Shown here piece after piece: positions 48,449-61,587 of a stretch of DNA of 64,000 nt. Source of the DNA: Rhyacichthys aspro. Its lineage: Eukaryota; Chordata; Actinopteri; Gobiiformes; Rhyacichthyidae. The stretch's first letter is position 1, and the number at the start of each line of letters is the position of its first letter. The notes beneath the pieces are model-generated. The model did not search any database. It had not been told where the DNA came from and saw only the letters and a list, made by a program, of their open reading frames with translations. The translations under genes and the position numbers were made by a program. The stretch covers positions 648,584 to 712,583 of the forward strand of contig CM072148.1 in NCBI GenBank assembly GCA_036850595.1, in the 5' to 3' direction.

Positions 48449-48904
48449 TCCTCCTTTCAACATAAAAACATGCTGCTATTGTGTTGATATATGTAAACAG
48501 AGCCAGTAATCACAGTTATATGAGCTTATACTACTACTGTTCTACTGTAGTATCGTCTCAGAGACTGAGCTCTGACTGGTTGATGTTGGTCTGAGTCCGA
48601 GCCGACTCTGGTGTGGTTTGTTTGTCTCAATGTGGCCCAGCTCTATAAATAATGAATATAAGTCTCCGGTGGTGAGTGTGTGTAGTACTTTTGTCAAATC
48701 GAGCCTCTGTGTCTCACACACATCAGTTTCACAAATAATATAAAGCTACTCTGTCTTATTTTGTTGCACTCTTTGTTTTGCCAATATCTAATCTGTTAAT
48801 CTAAGGTGAATGAGGTTCAATAAAAGACCTGTTGTGCCTCGACAACAGTCTGTACCTGTTCCTGTTGAAGGATGTTTCTCCAACTACAGAGATATGTGAA
48901 GGAA

Positions 48905-49025
48905 AAAAAACCTGAATTATAAGTGATTTTAATAAAGTTAAATAAAATAAAGGTAACGGGACAAACGACACATTGAAGGACACTTTTAATATAATTAAAA
49001 TGTTGTGGAATGTGCCCTTTTTCAA
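48905..49025 (-). repeat. dispersed repeat, contiguous copy
   Basis: Inverse, uninterrupted counterpart of the split repeat at 30795-31425. Confidence 0.6.
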
Positions 49026-49504
49026 GTTCATTTTGATAAAAATATGTTTTTTCGTTTTTCTTTTTTGAGCCAAGGACAGAAATATGACTGTAGAGATAAA
49101 CACTAAAAACACTAACGACGAGAGGCTAAAGCTGAAAGTAAACTGTCAGCGCGGGTCTGGACCTGAGTTTAAGATGTAGCTTCCTTTGATCAAACAGGAC
49201 ACAGTTATAGAGGACATGGTTCTAACAGGAGGAGCATTAGTGCTACTGTAGCGCTAACGGCTAACGGCTAACGGCTAACACTTGACCTCCTTTTGTACTA
49301 AATACATCAGTAGAAGATAATGTGGTGGCTCTGAGAGTGTGGGCCTTTTCTGCATCATTCATGACCTTCTCACTCTCAGATCCAGGTTCCTGCTCGTGCT
49401 TCAGACTCACTCTGGAATCACACGACAGCAGTGTTTCACAAAGACTCCACGAACATCAAAACCTTGTGTCCTCAAAATGTCCTTTGCTTGTGTACATTTA
49501 GCAT

Positions 49505-49580
49505 TAGCTTAGCGTTAGCTTTGACTTCAGCCGGTGTCGACCAATGGGAGCGCTCCTTTTCGAGCGTGTGATTGGCCAAG
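49505..49580 (+). repeat. short dispersed repeat A fragment
   Basis: About 75 bp. A TTAGCTTAGCGTTAGC segment is joined directly to GTGTCGACC, the GGAGCGCTCC core and GTGTGATTGGCCAAG. This is a strongly internally deleted copy that keeps a perfect ATTGG arm. Confidence 0.75.
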
Positions 49581-51119
49581 CTATGTCAGAGGGAATTGTC
49601 TGTTCCTGCCGTCTATTTGTCTGATAATAACATGTTTTATAATAGAACTCAGTGAGGTGTCCCAAATAAACAGGCTTGTTCCACGTTTGTTTGTAATGAC
49701 CTGGTCTCTCTGGGATTAAATGAATCGAACTGGAACACTCCAGTCCATGAAGTCAAGACTTTCTCCAGACTTTCACCTGTGTCTTGAACACATTTAACAC
49801 AGAAGACGAGAGGGTGGTCACTGTAACATTACAGTCTCATGAAAACTATTTTACAAGAGCGGGGTCAGCGGTTCAAGGCAAAAATAGACTGAAAAGGACT
49901 TTTGACCTTTAACAGGGACATCATAGAGTCATCAAACAAAAGGACAGAGCCTTGTGGGAGAAGGTCAGTGCAGACATGGACAAATAATAACGTTACGGGA
50001 CTAAAACGGCACCAAAACAGTGTTTCCTGCAGACACTCAACCCACAGAACCCAGTTCTTCCAGGTCGGTGCCAAATACAGTTTTTGGATAATCAATGAAT
50101 TTATCGTCTTAAATAGAGTAAGCATTTCTCCAAAGAAACTGGAAACTGCTCCAACAGTTGGATCTTTCAACAGTTGGCTTCAGGAAATGGTCTCAGTGGC
50201 TAAACTTGACCTGATTAAACATGAGCAGAATCATTACTGGACTTTTACATAAAAACATGGACACTTCTGATCATGAACATGTTATAATCTGGATGTAACA
50301 TCAATGACTCATTCATTCATTCTCTATTTGGTATTTGCTTTAGGTTTATTAGGACTACATTAGACCACATTGCTCTGTTTGTAGCTACCTTCAAAAACTA
50401 TGTTCAGTTGCCTTCCTCTTAACCTTGTTTTTGAGGAGATTTGGGCTTTAAACCAAAAACTATCAGGTAGAGTCTGTTTAAGTCCTGGACATTTGTTTAC
50501 TGCTAATGATATGGCTTTTGATTTAGTTTGCTGTTTTCAGATATTTTTAATCTTACGTTTGAGGCACATTGAGCTCTGCAGATGAAGTCGCTCCAGAACT
50601 AAAGCTTGTCATCAGAAGAACGTCAGTGATGCATATATCTTCTCATCTGCGTCCTCAGACCGACTCACACTCATGTTTTATTAAGCTGCTTCTCTCTCAG
50701 AACCCTAAATCTGACTCAAACGCTGTCATCCTCTGCTCTTTTCAAAGCCCTGCGTTGACTTCTGAGACTATTTTAGGATGATTTGGATATTTATGTAACA
50801 GACGTATGGACGGCGGTGGTTTACAGTTTGCTTTTGTTGCCTCGGGCTCAGACAGAGACGCTCTTTATGTTGCTTTGAGTTGCTGGTGTAATTTAGTCTT
50901 CTGAGAGGCGTGAGGATTCTGGAGCTCGGAGTTCAAAGCGTTCGTTGGAGCAGCGTGAGATGAATCCAGGGAAGATGTCACTGCTACGAATGAGCTGTGT
51001 TTTTTCTCTTCTGTCTTTCCCTTCGTCAGTCTGTCCAACCACTTCCTGTTTCTGAGCTTTTAACTAAACTTCTCCAAAAGAAGAAGATTTAAACAGACTG
51101 TATTTTATATTTTTTATTT

Positions 51120-51613
51120 TTGTTGTGAAAATGGTTTAAATCCAAATAATTTATTGTAAAATCAATCATGTAAACACAGTCTTTATGATCCATCTAGTGT
51201 TTATTGTAAGGGATTGTAATAGATGAGAACCTCTATTCAGGAACAGAAAACCTTGGGCAATCACATGCTCCAAAAAGGAGCGCTCCCATTGGTCGACACT
51301 TGTCACATGACGTTCCAGGAAGTTTAATAGCTGCAGATAAAGTGTATTTTCAGCTGAATATGTCTTTTAACAGAGAAACAGCTGAAAAAAGAAAAGCATC
51401 AACAGAGAAAAGGGAGGCAACGTAAAACACAGATAAATACTGTCAATTCAATCACGTAATGTTTAACGAGGAGGAGATAATTGTCGTCCTGACGCTGAAG
51501 TCACAGCTAAGCTAACGCTAAACTCTAAACTTCAGTTTGGTCAAATGGATTAGTATTTTGTGGTTTTATTTTTTAATAAAAGAGAAGCAGGAGAGGTCCC
51601 TAGACTGATTTTT
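51120..51613 (-). repeat. dispersed repeat A, near full length
   Basis: Inverse copy with terminal AAAATGGTTTAAATCC, full core and long spacer to GCACATGC-type sequence. It ends at CCTAGACTGATTTT, slightly short of the T-run end. Confidence 0.9.
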
Positions 51614-52545
51614 AAAATGTATTTCTTTATGTTATGTTTATGTTAAGTACAATATTCCACTGACAGGTTTGGAAAATAGACCATCTGGTTTTAGCTTTTG
51701 ATTTGGAAGTTATGTACTACTTAATAATTCAACTAAGGATTGTTTCCCATCATGCAAATAGTATTATAACAAAACAACAGCAAGACAGCTTTTCTTTCAA
51801 TTGAAAAGCTGAATAAAAGCACGGTCGGTGATGGTTTCTGTTTGGATGATGGCAGTTCAGACGCTGTATTGTTTCTCAGGAGGAAGCCTGTTTAAACACC
51901 GCTGTGATAAACAGATATATTTTACGCGGCGTATTGATCCCTGAGGACGCAGCGTGTCGAGCGCAGACGTCCGAGTGAAGCATTAATCTGCTGCGACGCT
52001 GAGGGACTCCATCACACTCTGAAGTACCGCCTCAGGTCTCCTCACACACACTTTACAAGCACAATGACACATCTGTGCGATCGATGGGAGTGAGTCATGT
52101 GGATTAGATTAGATTACACAGCAAAGAGACGGCGAGGTCCCAGCGAGTCCCACACCAGACAGAACCTTCATCCTCATGTTATCAGGCATTATTTACTAGA
52201 ACACCCCACGACGGAACAACACCTACTGTAGAAACCAAACTAATGGATCAATATTTCTGGTGGCTCTTTAACCTCAAATGTACCAATATTTAGTTTTATT
52301 TTATTTATCTGTTTATTTGGTGAGGACAGGGCGCATTAATAAACACTTAGTACAAGTATAAATATGCTGGATTTAGATAGAGGTCCGTAGTCCTCAACGT
52401 TGAACGACAAAAACAAACATAACTCAAACAAACAGACGTAACAGCATCTACAATACAATATAAAACAATAAGACTTCATCAGCGAATAAAGGTGAGACTA
52501 AATCCATCAAAAGGAGAGGAGTTGAGAAGAGATCCAATCAGACTC

Positions 52546-52925
52546 AGGTTTTTGATGGATTTGAACAGGTTTTTGATGGATTTTAACAGGCTTTAGATGG
52601 ATTTGAACAGGTTTTAGTTGGATTTTAACAGGTTTTAGATGGATTTTAACAGGTTTTAGAAAGATTTGAACAGGCTTTTGATGGATTTGAACAGGTTGTA
52701 GAAGGACTTGAACAGGTTTCAGTTGGATTTGAACAGGTTTTAGAAGGACTTGAACAGGTTTCAGTTGGATTTGAACAGGTTTTAGATGAATCTGAATAAG
52801 TTATAGATAGTTTTGTACAGGTTTTTATCATTGAACCCAAAATGAAATCCATCTAAAACCTGTTCAAATCCATCTAAAACCTGTTCAAATCCAACTAAAA
52901 CCTGTTCAAATCCATCTAAAACCAT
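52546..52925. repeat. 21-bp arrays, inverted arms
   Basis: About 13 direct units (52546-52825) with AGATGG/GTTGG variants, a short loop, then about four inverse units (52846-52923). Confidence 0.88.
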
Positions 52926-53025
52926 GTGCCAAAAATGTCATTGACACATAAAGCATTGCAAATGGCCGCATTAAAAGCATTCAAGCAAAAATTATTACTT
53001 CGGGAAAAATATGACGATGTAGTCG

Positions 53026-53697
53026 ACTAAAACTGGACTAAAACTGGACTAAAACTGGACTAAAACTGGACTAAAACTAAACTAAAACTGGACTAAAACT
53101 GGACTAAAACTGGACTAAAACTGGACTAAAACTGGACTAAAACTGGACTAAAACTGGACTAAAACTGGACTAAAACTAGACTAAAACTAGACTAAAACTA
53201 AACTAAAACTGGACTAAAACTAGACTAAAACTAGACTAAAACTAAACTAAAACTGGACTAAAACTGGACTAAAACTAGACTAAAACTAAACTAAAACTGG
53301 ACTAAAACTGGACTAAAACTAGACTAAAACTGGACTAAAACTAGACTAAAACTAAACTAAAACTGGACTAAAACTGGACTAAAACTGGACTAAAACTAGA
53401 CTAAAACTGGACTAAAACTGGACTAAAACTAGACTAAAACTAGACTAAAACTAAACTAAAACTGGACTAAAACTAGACTAAAACTAGACTAAAACTAAAC
53501 TAAAACTGGACTAAAACTGGACTAAAACTAGACTAAAACTAAACTAAAACTGGACTAAAACTGGACTAAAACTAGACTAAAACTGGACTAAAACTAGACT
53601 AAAACTAAACTAAAACTGGACTAAAACTGGACTAAAACTGGACTAAAACTGGACTAAAACTGGACTAAAACTGGACTAAAACTGGACTAAAACTAAT
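53026..53697 (+). repeat. long 11-bp tandem array, three unit types
   Basis: About 61 units of CTAAAACTGGA, CTAAAACTAGA and CTAAAACTAAA. Blocks of several units recur in the same order, so higher-order duplication is present. The flanks (GTAGTCGACTAAAAC left, AAATTATGACTAAAAC right) match the complement of 32420-32540. Confidence 0.95.
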
Positions 53698-54850
53698 AAG
53701 GAACAGACTAAATTATGACTAAAACTATTTTCCGTCCGAATAGTTAACAGTAAAGTCCAGTGTGACCCCTGCCCGTCTGTGGGGACCCCCTGGCGTCAGT
53801 AAATATCCACTCTTGAACATGTCCCATGATGCACCAGTGACCCCGTGTTGTAATAACATGCGTCTACACTCATCAGAATGTAACATGTGTTCTCTGAGTT
53901 TTAGGCGTCTTCACTGGAGCGTTTTACAGCCTCCTCCTCGTCACCGACGGACTCGCTCTGAAATAAGGCTCCACCATCACACGGTGTCGATGGAGTAAGG
54001 GCTGCGCTCCGCCTCGAGGCTTAAAGACGAGGGGGACGCCGGGGGTGAGCCGTGATGGACGTTTCTATAAAAGATATGAAAACACGCAGCGTGACGGACA
54101 CTTCTTTAATGGAAACGGAGGGTTGTGCTGCTGCTGAGGCTGAGCTCTGGGACTCACTTTTCAATCAGCGCTGGAACAGGTCACAACGACACCTCAACAG
54201 CAGCTCCGGGACAAGTGACCAGTTTCTGTCGCAAAAACACACTTTCACGAAGAAAATAAACTGTACTTTTAATAAAATAAAGTTAGCTGCAGTTTTGTTT
54301 TGAGAGTCAAACTGAAATCTGGAAAAATATACAAAATACAGCCATTTAATCACAGATAGACCACAGAAAGACTGACATTAAAGTCATTTAAGTGAAAAAG
54401 CAACTGTTTTTAAGCACATTTTTCACATTAAAAAATCCTGCGACACAACAACAACCAAGATTTTTTTACTACATTTCTCTTTGTGGCCCAACACAGTCAC
54501 AGTTTACTCTCGTTGACTCTGACTCAGTGTTGTCCTGCTGAGATGGACACTGAGCTGAAATCCTGCAGAAACAACAGACACAAACTGTACTTGAGCTCAG
54601 TGTTTTTTCCTCCAGTTCACCTCCAGCTCAGTTACACCTTCATTAATATATTACTATTAATATCAATCACAATAAACAGTTGAGTTGCTCCAGTTACAGC
54701 CGTTCTGTCTGGGTTCTCTCTCCGTGTATTTACAGGTGAACTGGTGACTCTAAAGTGCCCCTAGTGGATGAATCTGAGAATGTGTCAGTGTCTGTCTGTA
54801 AGTGTTAACCCTGCGACTGACTGTACTCCACCTCTGGCCTAAAGCTGCTG

Positions 54851-55461
54851 GGATTTGAACAGGTTTTTGATGGATTTGAACAGGTTTTAGATGGATTTGA
54901 ACATGTTTTAGATGGATTTGAACAGGTTTTAGATGGATTTGAACATGTTTTAGGTGGATTTGAACAGGTTTTAGATGGATTTGAACATGTTTTAGGTGGA
55001 TTTAAACAGGTTTTAGATGGATTTGAACATGTTTTAGGTGGATTTAAATAGGTTTTAGATGGATTTGAACATGTTTTAGGTGGATTTGAACAGGTTTTAG
55101 ATGGATTTAAACATGTTTTAGATGGATTTGAACATGTTTTAGGTGGATTTAAACAGGTTTTAGATGGATTTGAACATGTTTTAGGTGGATTTAAACAGGT
55201 TTTAGATGGATTTAAATGTTTTAGGTGGATTTAAAAGGTTTTAGAGGATGAAAGTTTAGGGGGAAAGGTTTTAGAGGAAAAAGTTTTATGGGTAAAAGGT
55301 TTTAGATGGATTTAAACAGGTTTTAGATGGATTTAAACATGTTTTAGATGGATTTGAACATGTTTTAGGTGGATTTAAACAGGTTTTAGATGGATTTGAA
55401 CAGGTTTTAGATGGATTTGAACACGTTTAGAAAGATTTGAACACGTTTAGAAAGATTTGAA
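54851..55461 (+). repeat. 21-bp tandem array
   Basis: About 29 direct units, with a regular alternation of GAACAGGTTTTAGATG and GAACATGTTTTAGGTG types suggesting a 42-bp higher-order unit. A degraded patch lies at 55210-55300. Confidence 0.92.
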
Positions 55462-56418
55462 CAGTCAAACCTTAACAGGAATGAACAGAAGAAAATGAAA
55501 TGAAAGCTGGTGATAATATGTATTTCTCTTCTTCCTTGAAACTGCACTGACTGTAAAAACCAAACGAGCTGGTCTCCAAACAGGATTTATGAATTGTGCA
55601 TTAATGTTCTTGTGTCGTGGGGTTCTAACTACAGTTTTCTGTGGACAGGGCAGTGACATGAACATCCAACGCAACCTTTTCAGTGTTTCAGTCCCAAATA
55701 AAACCGACAAACATTTGCTAAAACTACATGAACTTCAAAGCTGTGGGTCTCACTCCGAGCTCCAGAATCTCTGAACCTCTTTTCTGCTCCTCACTGAGAG
55801 TAAATCTAAGGTTGCCCTTAATCTTTGTGAAGCCATTGCCCTTTTGAGACGCAACTGTGACGTCTGCATTTGTCTCGAACCGCTCCATATGTCGTCTTCT
55901 CACACACACATCCTTAGAATGACTGTGTGAGCTTTTTAACACCAAATAAACCACAGAAAGACATCTTATTTCTCTCAGCGGAGGGTTCCATTTCAGTCCA
56001 ACAAGTCAAATCTAGGGAGTCTTAGCTTCACTCTGAGACGTCTGAACATTTAATCAAATCAGATTAAAATGATGTAATTCACTGTAAAACTCAGGTATTA
56101 TTTGGCCTAAAGCGGTCGTCTGAATCCTGACTGTGAGCTCTTTAATATCTCTGACCGTTCTGTTCCACGTCTGCCTTGAGTTTTCAGTCGTGCCTTTCTC
56201 TGTCAGAATAAAAGGCTGATGTAAATGTGCTCCATCCGTCGCCCGTCGCCGCTCCACTCGTCGCCCCCCGAACCCAGAGCCCCGCGGAGACGACAGAACA
56301 TGTGAGGATCTTCTGCGGTTACGTAACGCTTCAGTTTCCAGAGAACGAGGACAGGGAGAAGACGGCTGCAGTCGACACATGTTCAGACGTTACTGTTTCT
56401 GCTTCAGGACCTGGAACC

Positions 56419-56985
56419 TACACTGCTGTGAAAAAGTATCTGCCCCCTTTCTTATAATCATTTCTTTCACATTTGTCACATTTAAATGTTTCAGATCAAA
56501 CAAATTTAAATATTACACAAAGATAACTAAACACAAAATGCAGTTTTTAAGTGAAAAAAAGGGGAAAAGCTACACAAACCTGCCTTAAAGTAATAAAAAA
56601 AATATGAATAAACTGATTAATCACATTTTTTTGGGGGAAATCTGAGTTTAATTTGACTAACCACACTCGGCTTAATTACTGCCAGAACTGTTCAATCAAG
56701 AAATCACTGAAATAGAACTTGTCGATCAAAGAAAAGTAGGACAAAAGATCTTAAAAGCGAGATGCCATCCAGAGAAATTCAGGAAGAGATGAAAAACAAA
56801 GTAAATGGCATCTCTCTGAGTCTGGAAAGGGTTCAGAGCCAAAGCTTTGGGACTCCATCCAACAACAGAGAGAGATATTATCCACAAATGACCCCAAGAC
56901 TCTTCCACAACAACATCTAAAGAACTGCAGGCCTCACTCGTCTCAGTAAAGGTCAGAGTTCACGACTCAACCAGAAGAAAGACAC
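56419..56985 (+). mobile_element. Tc1/mariner-type relic, rearranged
   Basis: Begins TACACTGCTGTGAAAAAG and TGCCCCC. It continues with sequence expected at one end of the family and switches near 56590 to sequence expected inside the other end, followed by the N-terminal transposase region in + orientation (for example AAAGAACTGCAGGCCTCACT). Frames are broken. It is either a fusion of two ends by deletion/inversion or two nested copies. Confidence 0.65.
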
Positions 56986-57094
56986 AAAACAGGAAACAGT
57001 AGAAGATGAATGAGTGTGGTTTTGTGGATCCATTTTGAGGTTGAATCGACGCAGTGTTTACGAGAATGTGTTGTAGGTGAGCACTAAAACGTAC

Positions 57095-57150
57095 AGGTGT
57101 GTGTGTGTGTTTGTGTGGAGTGTGTGTGTGTGTGTGTGGAGTGTGTGTGA
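57095..57150 (+). repeat. GT microsatellite
   Basis: (GT)n with GGAGT interruptions. Confidence 0.88.
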
Positions 57151-58468
57151 GCAGGCAGCAGTCCACAGAAGCTTTAACACGCTTAATGGGATTTCACACA
57201 GAGGATACACACACACTAATGTTGAAGATAAACATGTCTGAAAGCTGTGTGTGATCCCAAACACACACACACTCCCGTTCGTCTGATGGAGAGGGATTTG
57301 TCAGGCTCTGGACACATGCAAAACCAGAGAAGTCCAGCTCTTTACTCATTTATAATATCACCTCCAAAACTCCAAAAGTGTTGATCTGAAGGAGTTTATG
57401 AAAGAAACCGAGCAACAACAGGACGAGTGATCGATCTGCAAACAATTAGGATCGACTGATGATTGCTAAAAATAATCAAATGACGCAAAACACAGTCTGG
57501 AGGTTTTCTGAGGAGTCGGAGCAGGACAGTAAACATTTGTTGCAGTCAAAAGGAAAACAGACAAAAACACACAACAAACGTCACTGCGACAAGATCACTT
57601 CAAAAACACAACACCACAAACCTTTAGCTTTAAATCACATTACACTGGACAGTCTAAATGTAAAGGTCTTTCTGTCTTTTTGGAAGATCTGTTTAATCAC
57701 GTTTAGACTTTGGGGTTTAGTACTAAGACTTTAGAGACATGTTGAGCTGTTTCTGTCTCTGTTTTTGAAAAAGGAAAAGCCTCTTTCTCACATGGTTCCA
57801 GTAAATGACCTCAACACATCATCATCATCGTTTCCAGAACATTACCGTCTCCTCTTTTCACACTTGACCCAGAAACACTGAGAATTCCAGTTCCTAAAAC
57901 AACCTGTTGGGGGCAGTAATGAGATCAGAAGAGTCTCAACTGAAGTCAACCTGAAGAAGAAGGTGGAGCAAAGCTGGATGTAACGTTCAGGATCATTAAG
58001 AATCACACTTAGAGACAGTCTCTATATTTAGTGAGTATTCAGACTCTTCTAGAGAAAAAAAAAACTCAACAAATCCACCAAAGTGTTTTCTATTGTTTTT
58101 GCTCCATGTAGATTATTAATTAGATTGTTTTAATGTTTAATTCCCTGAAATATCACCAGGTCTGTTTCTTTTTTCATGAAGCAGAAACAGTAACAGGTTG
58201 TGTTGGATGTTTTCTGGACAAATTGAAAGTGATGTTACAAACAGGACTGTGTCAGAGCAGACCTTCACATCATTAAAGCCTCCTTCTGGGACCGAGGGGG
58301 TCTCCAGGGACCACAACATCCCCCACAAACATGCTTCTGTGAAGGTTCTCATTCATGTGTCACAAAAACACAAGTAAAAACCTAAACCATGTTCTTCTGT
58401 GACGTCTGCTTCATTGTTTTTTATTATTTTCACATCTGATGTTTGTCGACTTAAAGCTGCAGTCCACT

Positions 58469-59092
58469 GTTGGATTTGAACAAGTTTTAGTTGGATTTGA
58501 GCAGGTTTTATTTAGATTTTTAAAATTTGTTGAATTTGAGCAGGGTTTAGATGAATTTCAACAGGTTTTATTTGGATTTTAGCAGGTTTTAGTTGGATTT
58601 CAACAGGTTTTAGTTGGATTTTAAGAAGTTTTCATGGATTTGAAAAGGTTTTCGTTGAATTTGAGCAGGGTTTAGTTGGATTTTACCAGGTTTTAGTTGG
58701 ATTTTGCAGGTTTTAGTTGGATTTTAGCAGGTTTTAGTTGGATTTTAGCAGGTTTAAGTTGGATTTGAGCTGGTTTTAGTTGGATTTTTAACAAGTTTTA
58801 ATTGGATTTGGAAAGGTTTTCATTGAATTTTAGCAGGGTTTGATTGGATTTGAGCAGGTTTTAGTTGGATTTCAGGGGTTTTAGATGGATTTGAAATGTT
58901 TTTTTAAAATGTGAACAGGTTTAACTTGGATGTAAAGAGGTTTTAGTTCGATTTGAGCAGGTTTTAGTTGGATTTGAAAAAGTTTTAGTTGGATTTCGTG
59001 GATTTTAGATGGATTTGATTTTTTTTTTTTTTTTTTCATTTGAACAGGTTTAACTTGGATTTAAAGAGGTTTTAGTTGGATTTGAACATGAC
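58469..59092 (+). repeat. 21-bp tandem array, old and diverged
   Basis: About 29 direct units with many substitutions and indels, plus a T-run at 59020. It is the most diverged array of the family here. Confidence 0.88.
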
Positions 59093-59619
59093 ATATTTAA
59101 ACTATGTTTGTGTAAATGTCGTTCTTATCTAAAGCTCAATGGTAATGTTTCCAGGCTGTTCTTAAGAGTCGGAGTCATCGACGGTGGTTCTGTGTGAAAG
59201 CCCTGAACATGGCTCTGACAGGTTTGAATGGAGCCTGTGATGGACATTTACTTAAAGATTGTAGCGCAGCCTCAAACTGTCAGTCACACTCAGTAAAACG
59301 TGACACTGGATATGTTTAGACACACGGACAATAAGAATACTACACCTTTCCGATGAAGAGCTTTCCTCGGCGCGTGACAAACTTTATCTCCAGATGCTAA
59401 ATGTGGATAAGATTAAATAAATCTGCGTCGAGGTTTTGCATAGAGTTCAAAGCAAATGAGTGGGTTTACAGTGAGCGGCGATGGCATGTGACGGTGCGTA
59501 AACCCACAGTAGGATCAGAGCCCGCTGCCATCGCCCACCAATCAGCTCCGTCCTACGCCCTCAGACTTCACCCGGACTGGGGTTAGGAACCGGGGAAGGA
59601 CTGGATCATTACCTGATTA

Positions 59620-59778
59620 TTTACTGTTGCGTTTAGGTTTTCAGTGTAATCTCCTAAAGCTTATTGTAACAGGAATCATCAGAAAACATGAGACAAGGAA
59701 ATAAACCAAGGAAGTGGGTTATTCTGTTGGAAAATGGGTCTTATTTTACAGAGAAACAGCCCAAAAAAGATTAAAAAA
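59620..59778 (-). repeat. dispersed repeat B fragment, inverse
   Basis: Inverse 3' end joined to the CCTTGGTTTATTTCC-complement segment, with the core deleted. It lies head to head with the full B copy that follows. Confidence 0.82.
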
Positions 59779-59799
59779 AAAAAATCCAGAATCTGAAAC

Positions 59800-60340
59800 T
59801 GATTTAGTTTTTTGTCCCGGTTTCAGACTCCACTCTCCTCCAACAACAGCAGTAACCATCCTGCTTCTTTTATTTAAAAACAGGTAAAACTGGAACAATC
59901 TTTCACCACAAAACACTAATACGTTACATTAAATTAAAGTTTAGAGCTGATCTGAAGCTTTTATCTTTGTAGCTTCTCGTTGTAGACTGTAATGATCCTG
60001 GAATTATCTCCTTCGTTAAACAATGTGTAGAAGCATCATTTATCCATGTTTCATTTGCTTTGTTTGTTTCTCTGTAAAATAAGACATATTTCCAACAGAA
60101 TAACCCATTTCCTTGGTTTATTTCCTTGTTCCTTCGTTGTTGACATCAGTGTCGACCAATGGGAGCGCTCCTTTTTACCTGAAGTGAGCTGTGATTGGAC
60201 AAAATCCTGCTGTGGACTGATCATTCTCATCTATTAAAATCCTTCATTATAAAGACTAGATCACGTCTTAAGGTCTCATTTTTTCAGTTACAATAAACTT
60301 TAGGAGATTACACTGAAAAAATAAATGAAACAGTAAAAAG
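59800..60340 (+). repeat. dispersed repeat B, near full length
   Basis: Reference-like B copy of about 540 bp. The 5' end (TTTTTTGTCCCGGTTTCAGAC, counted from a T-run) is clearly related to repeat A; the middle has diverged. The core and ATTGG arm are intact. Confidence 0.9.
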
Positions 60341-60705
60341 TCATGTCAGAAGAATGTGAGAGATGTGAGCAGAGGTGAGTCAGATGTTAAGAGGCGGGCC
60401 GGTCCGGGGCTAATCTGCTGTGTTCTGAGCGGCTCTAAAATGAGAGGCAGAGCGAGCGCTGAGAGATTTGTGGGTAATAGAAGGGCCGGCTTATGTGCTC
60501 TGCCAGGTGGAGCGTGTTATGGCCTGTCTGCAGAGTTTACCAAAGTTTGTCCTCAAAACTTGGCCAGACAAACGAGAGGCCTGCGTTTGAATAAGTCAAA
60601 CACACATCACTCACACTGTCTCTGGACAGGACACTGTCGACGGAGAGTCCAAGTCCAGACCTAAACCAGTGTAAGACGCATCGGAGGAGATCCCAGACTC
60701 TGACG

Positions 60706-61020
60706 ACGTGATTGAATTGACAGTATTTATCTGTGTTTTACGTTGTCTCCCTTTTCTCTGTTGATGCTTTTCTTTTTTCAGCTGTTTCTCTGTTAAAAGA
60801 CATATTCAGCTGAAAATACACTTTATCTGCAGCTATTAAACTTCCTGGAACGTCATGTGACAAGTGTCGACCAATGGGAGCGCTCCATGTGATTGTCCAA
60901 GGTTTTCTGTTCCTGAATAGAGGTTCTCATTTATTACAATCCCTTAGAATAAACACTAGATGGATCAGAAAGACAAATGATTGATTTTACAATAAACTAT
61001 TTGGTTTGAACCATTTTCAG
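60706..61020 (+). repeat. dispersed repeat A, 5' truncated
   Basis: Starts at ACGTGATTGAATTGACAG, with the core followed directly by ATGTGATTGTCCAAGG (about 10 bp shorter than the full copies), and runs to the AACCATTTTCAG end. Confidence 0.88.
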
Positions 61021-61587
61021 ACAGCTCAATATTCTCCAACAGTGAACACACACGAGTCTTTTCTGCTGCTGTCACATGGAACATGGCCGGTCCTTGAGTC
61101 TGACCTTGTGTTTCATTTTCCCTCAAGGTCTTGACTTTATCATTTCATTTATTGACGTTACAGTTTAAGGTTGAAGGTTAACAATACATTTTTATGATTT
61201 AGACAAAATAAATAAATAAAAGCTGACCTCTGCTGAACCTGACAGAGCAGTAACTGTGTATTTTTCATGATATTAACTGGAACAACATAAGACATTGAAA
61301 AGGACACAGCTTGACAATCCATCTTAGAATTTATTTATATATGCCCCTCCTGCCCCAGAAGGAAACAAAAGATATTTTCAGATTTTATAAAGAATAACTC
61401 TGAAGGCCGCCGTGTCTCCGGCTGAGAACATGTTTATTTCACTTGTGGACAGTCTTTGTCAGCATTTTCTATTTCTGAAACTGAAATATGAAAACAACCA
61501 CATTATCTCTTTGGTTAACATCTAAAAATCAAAAAGTGATGTAACTGAGCACTTCATTCTCCAATTAAACAGGGATTACCACTTTTT

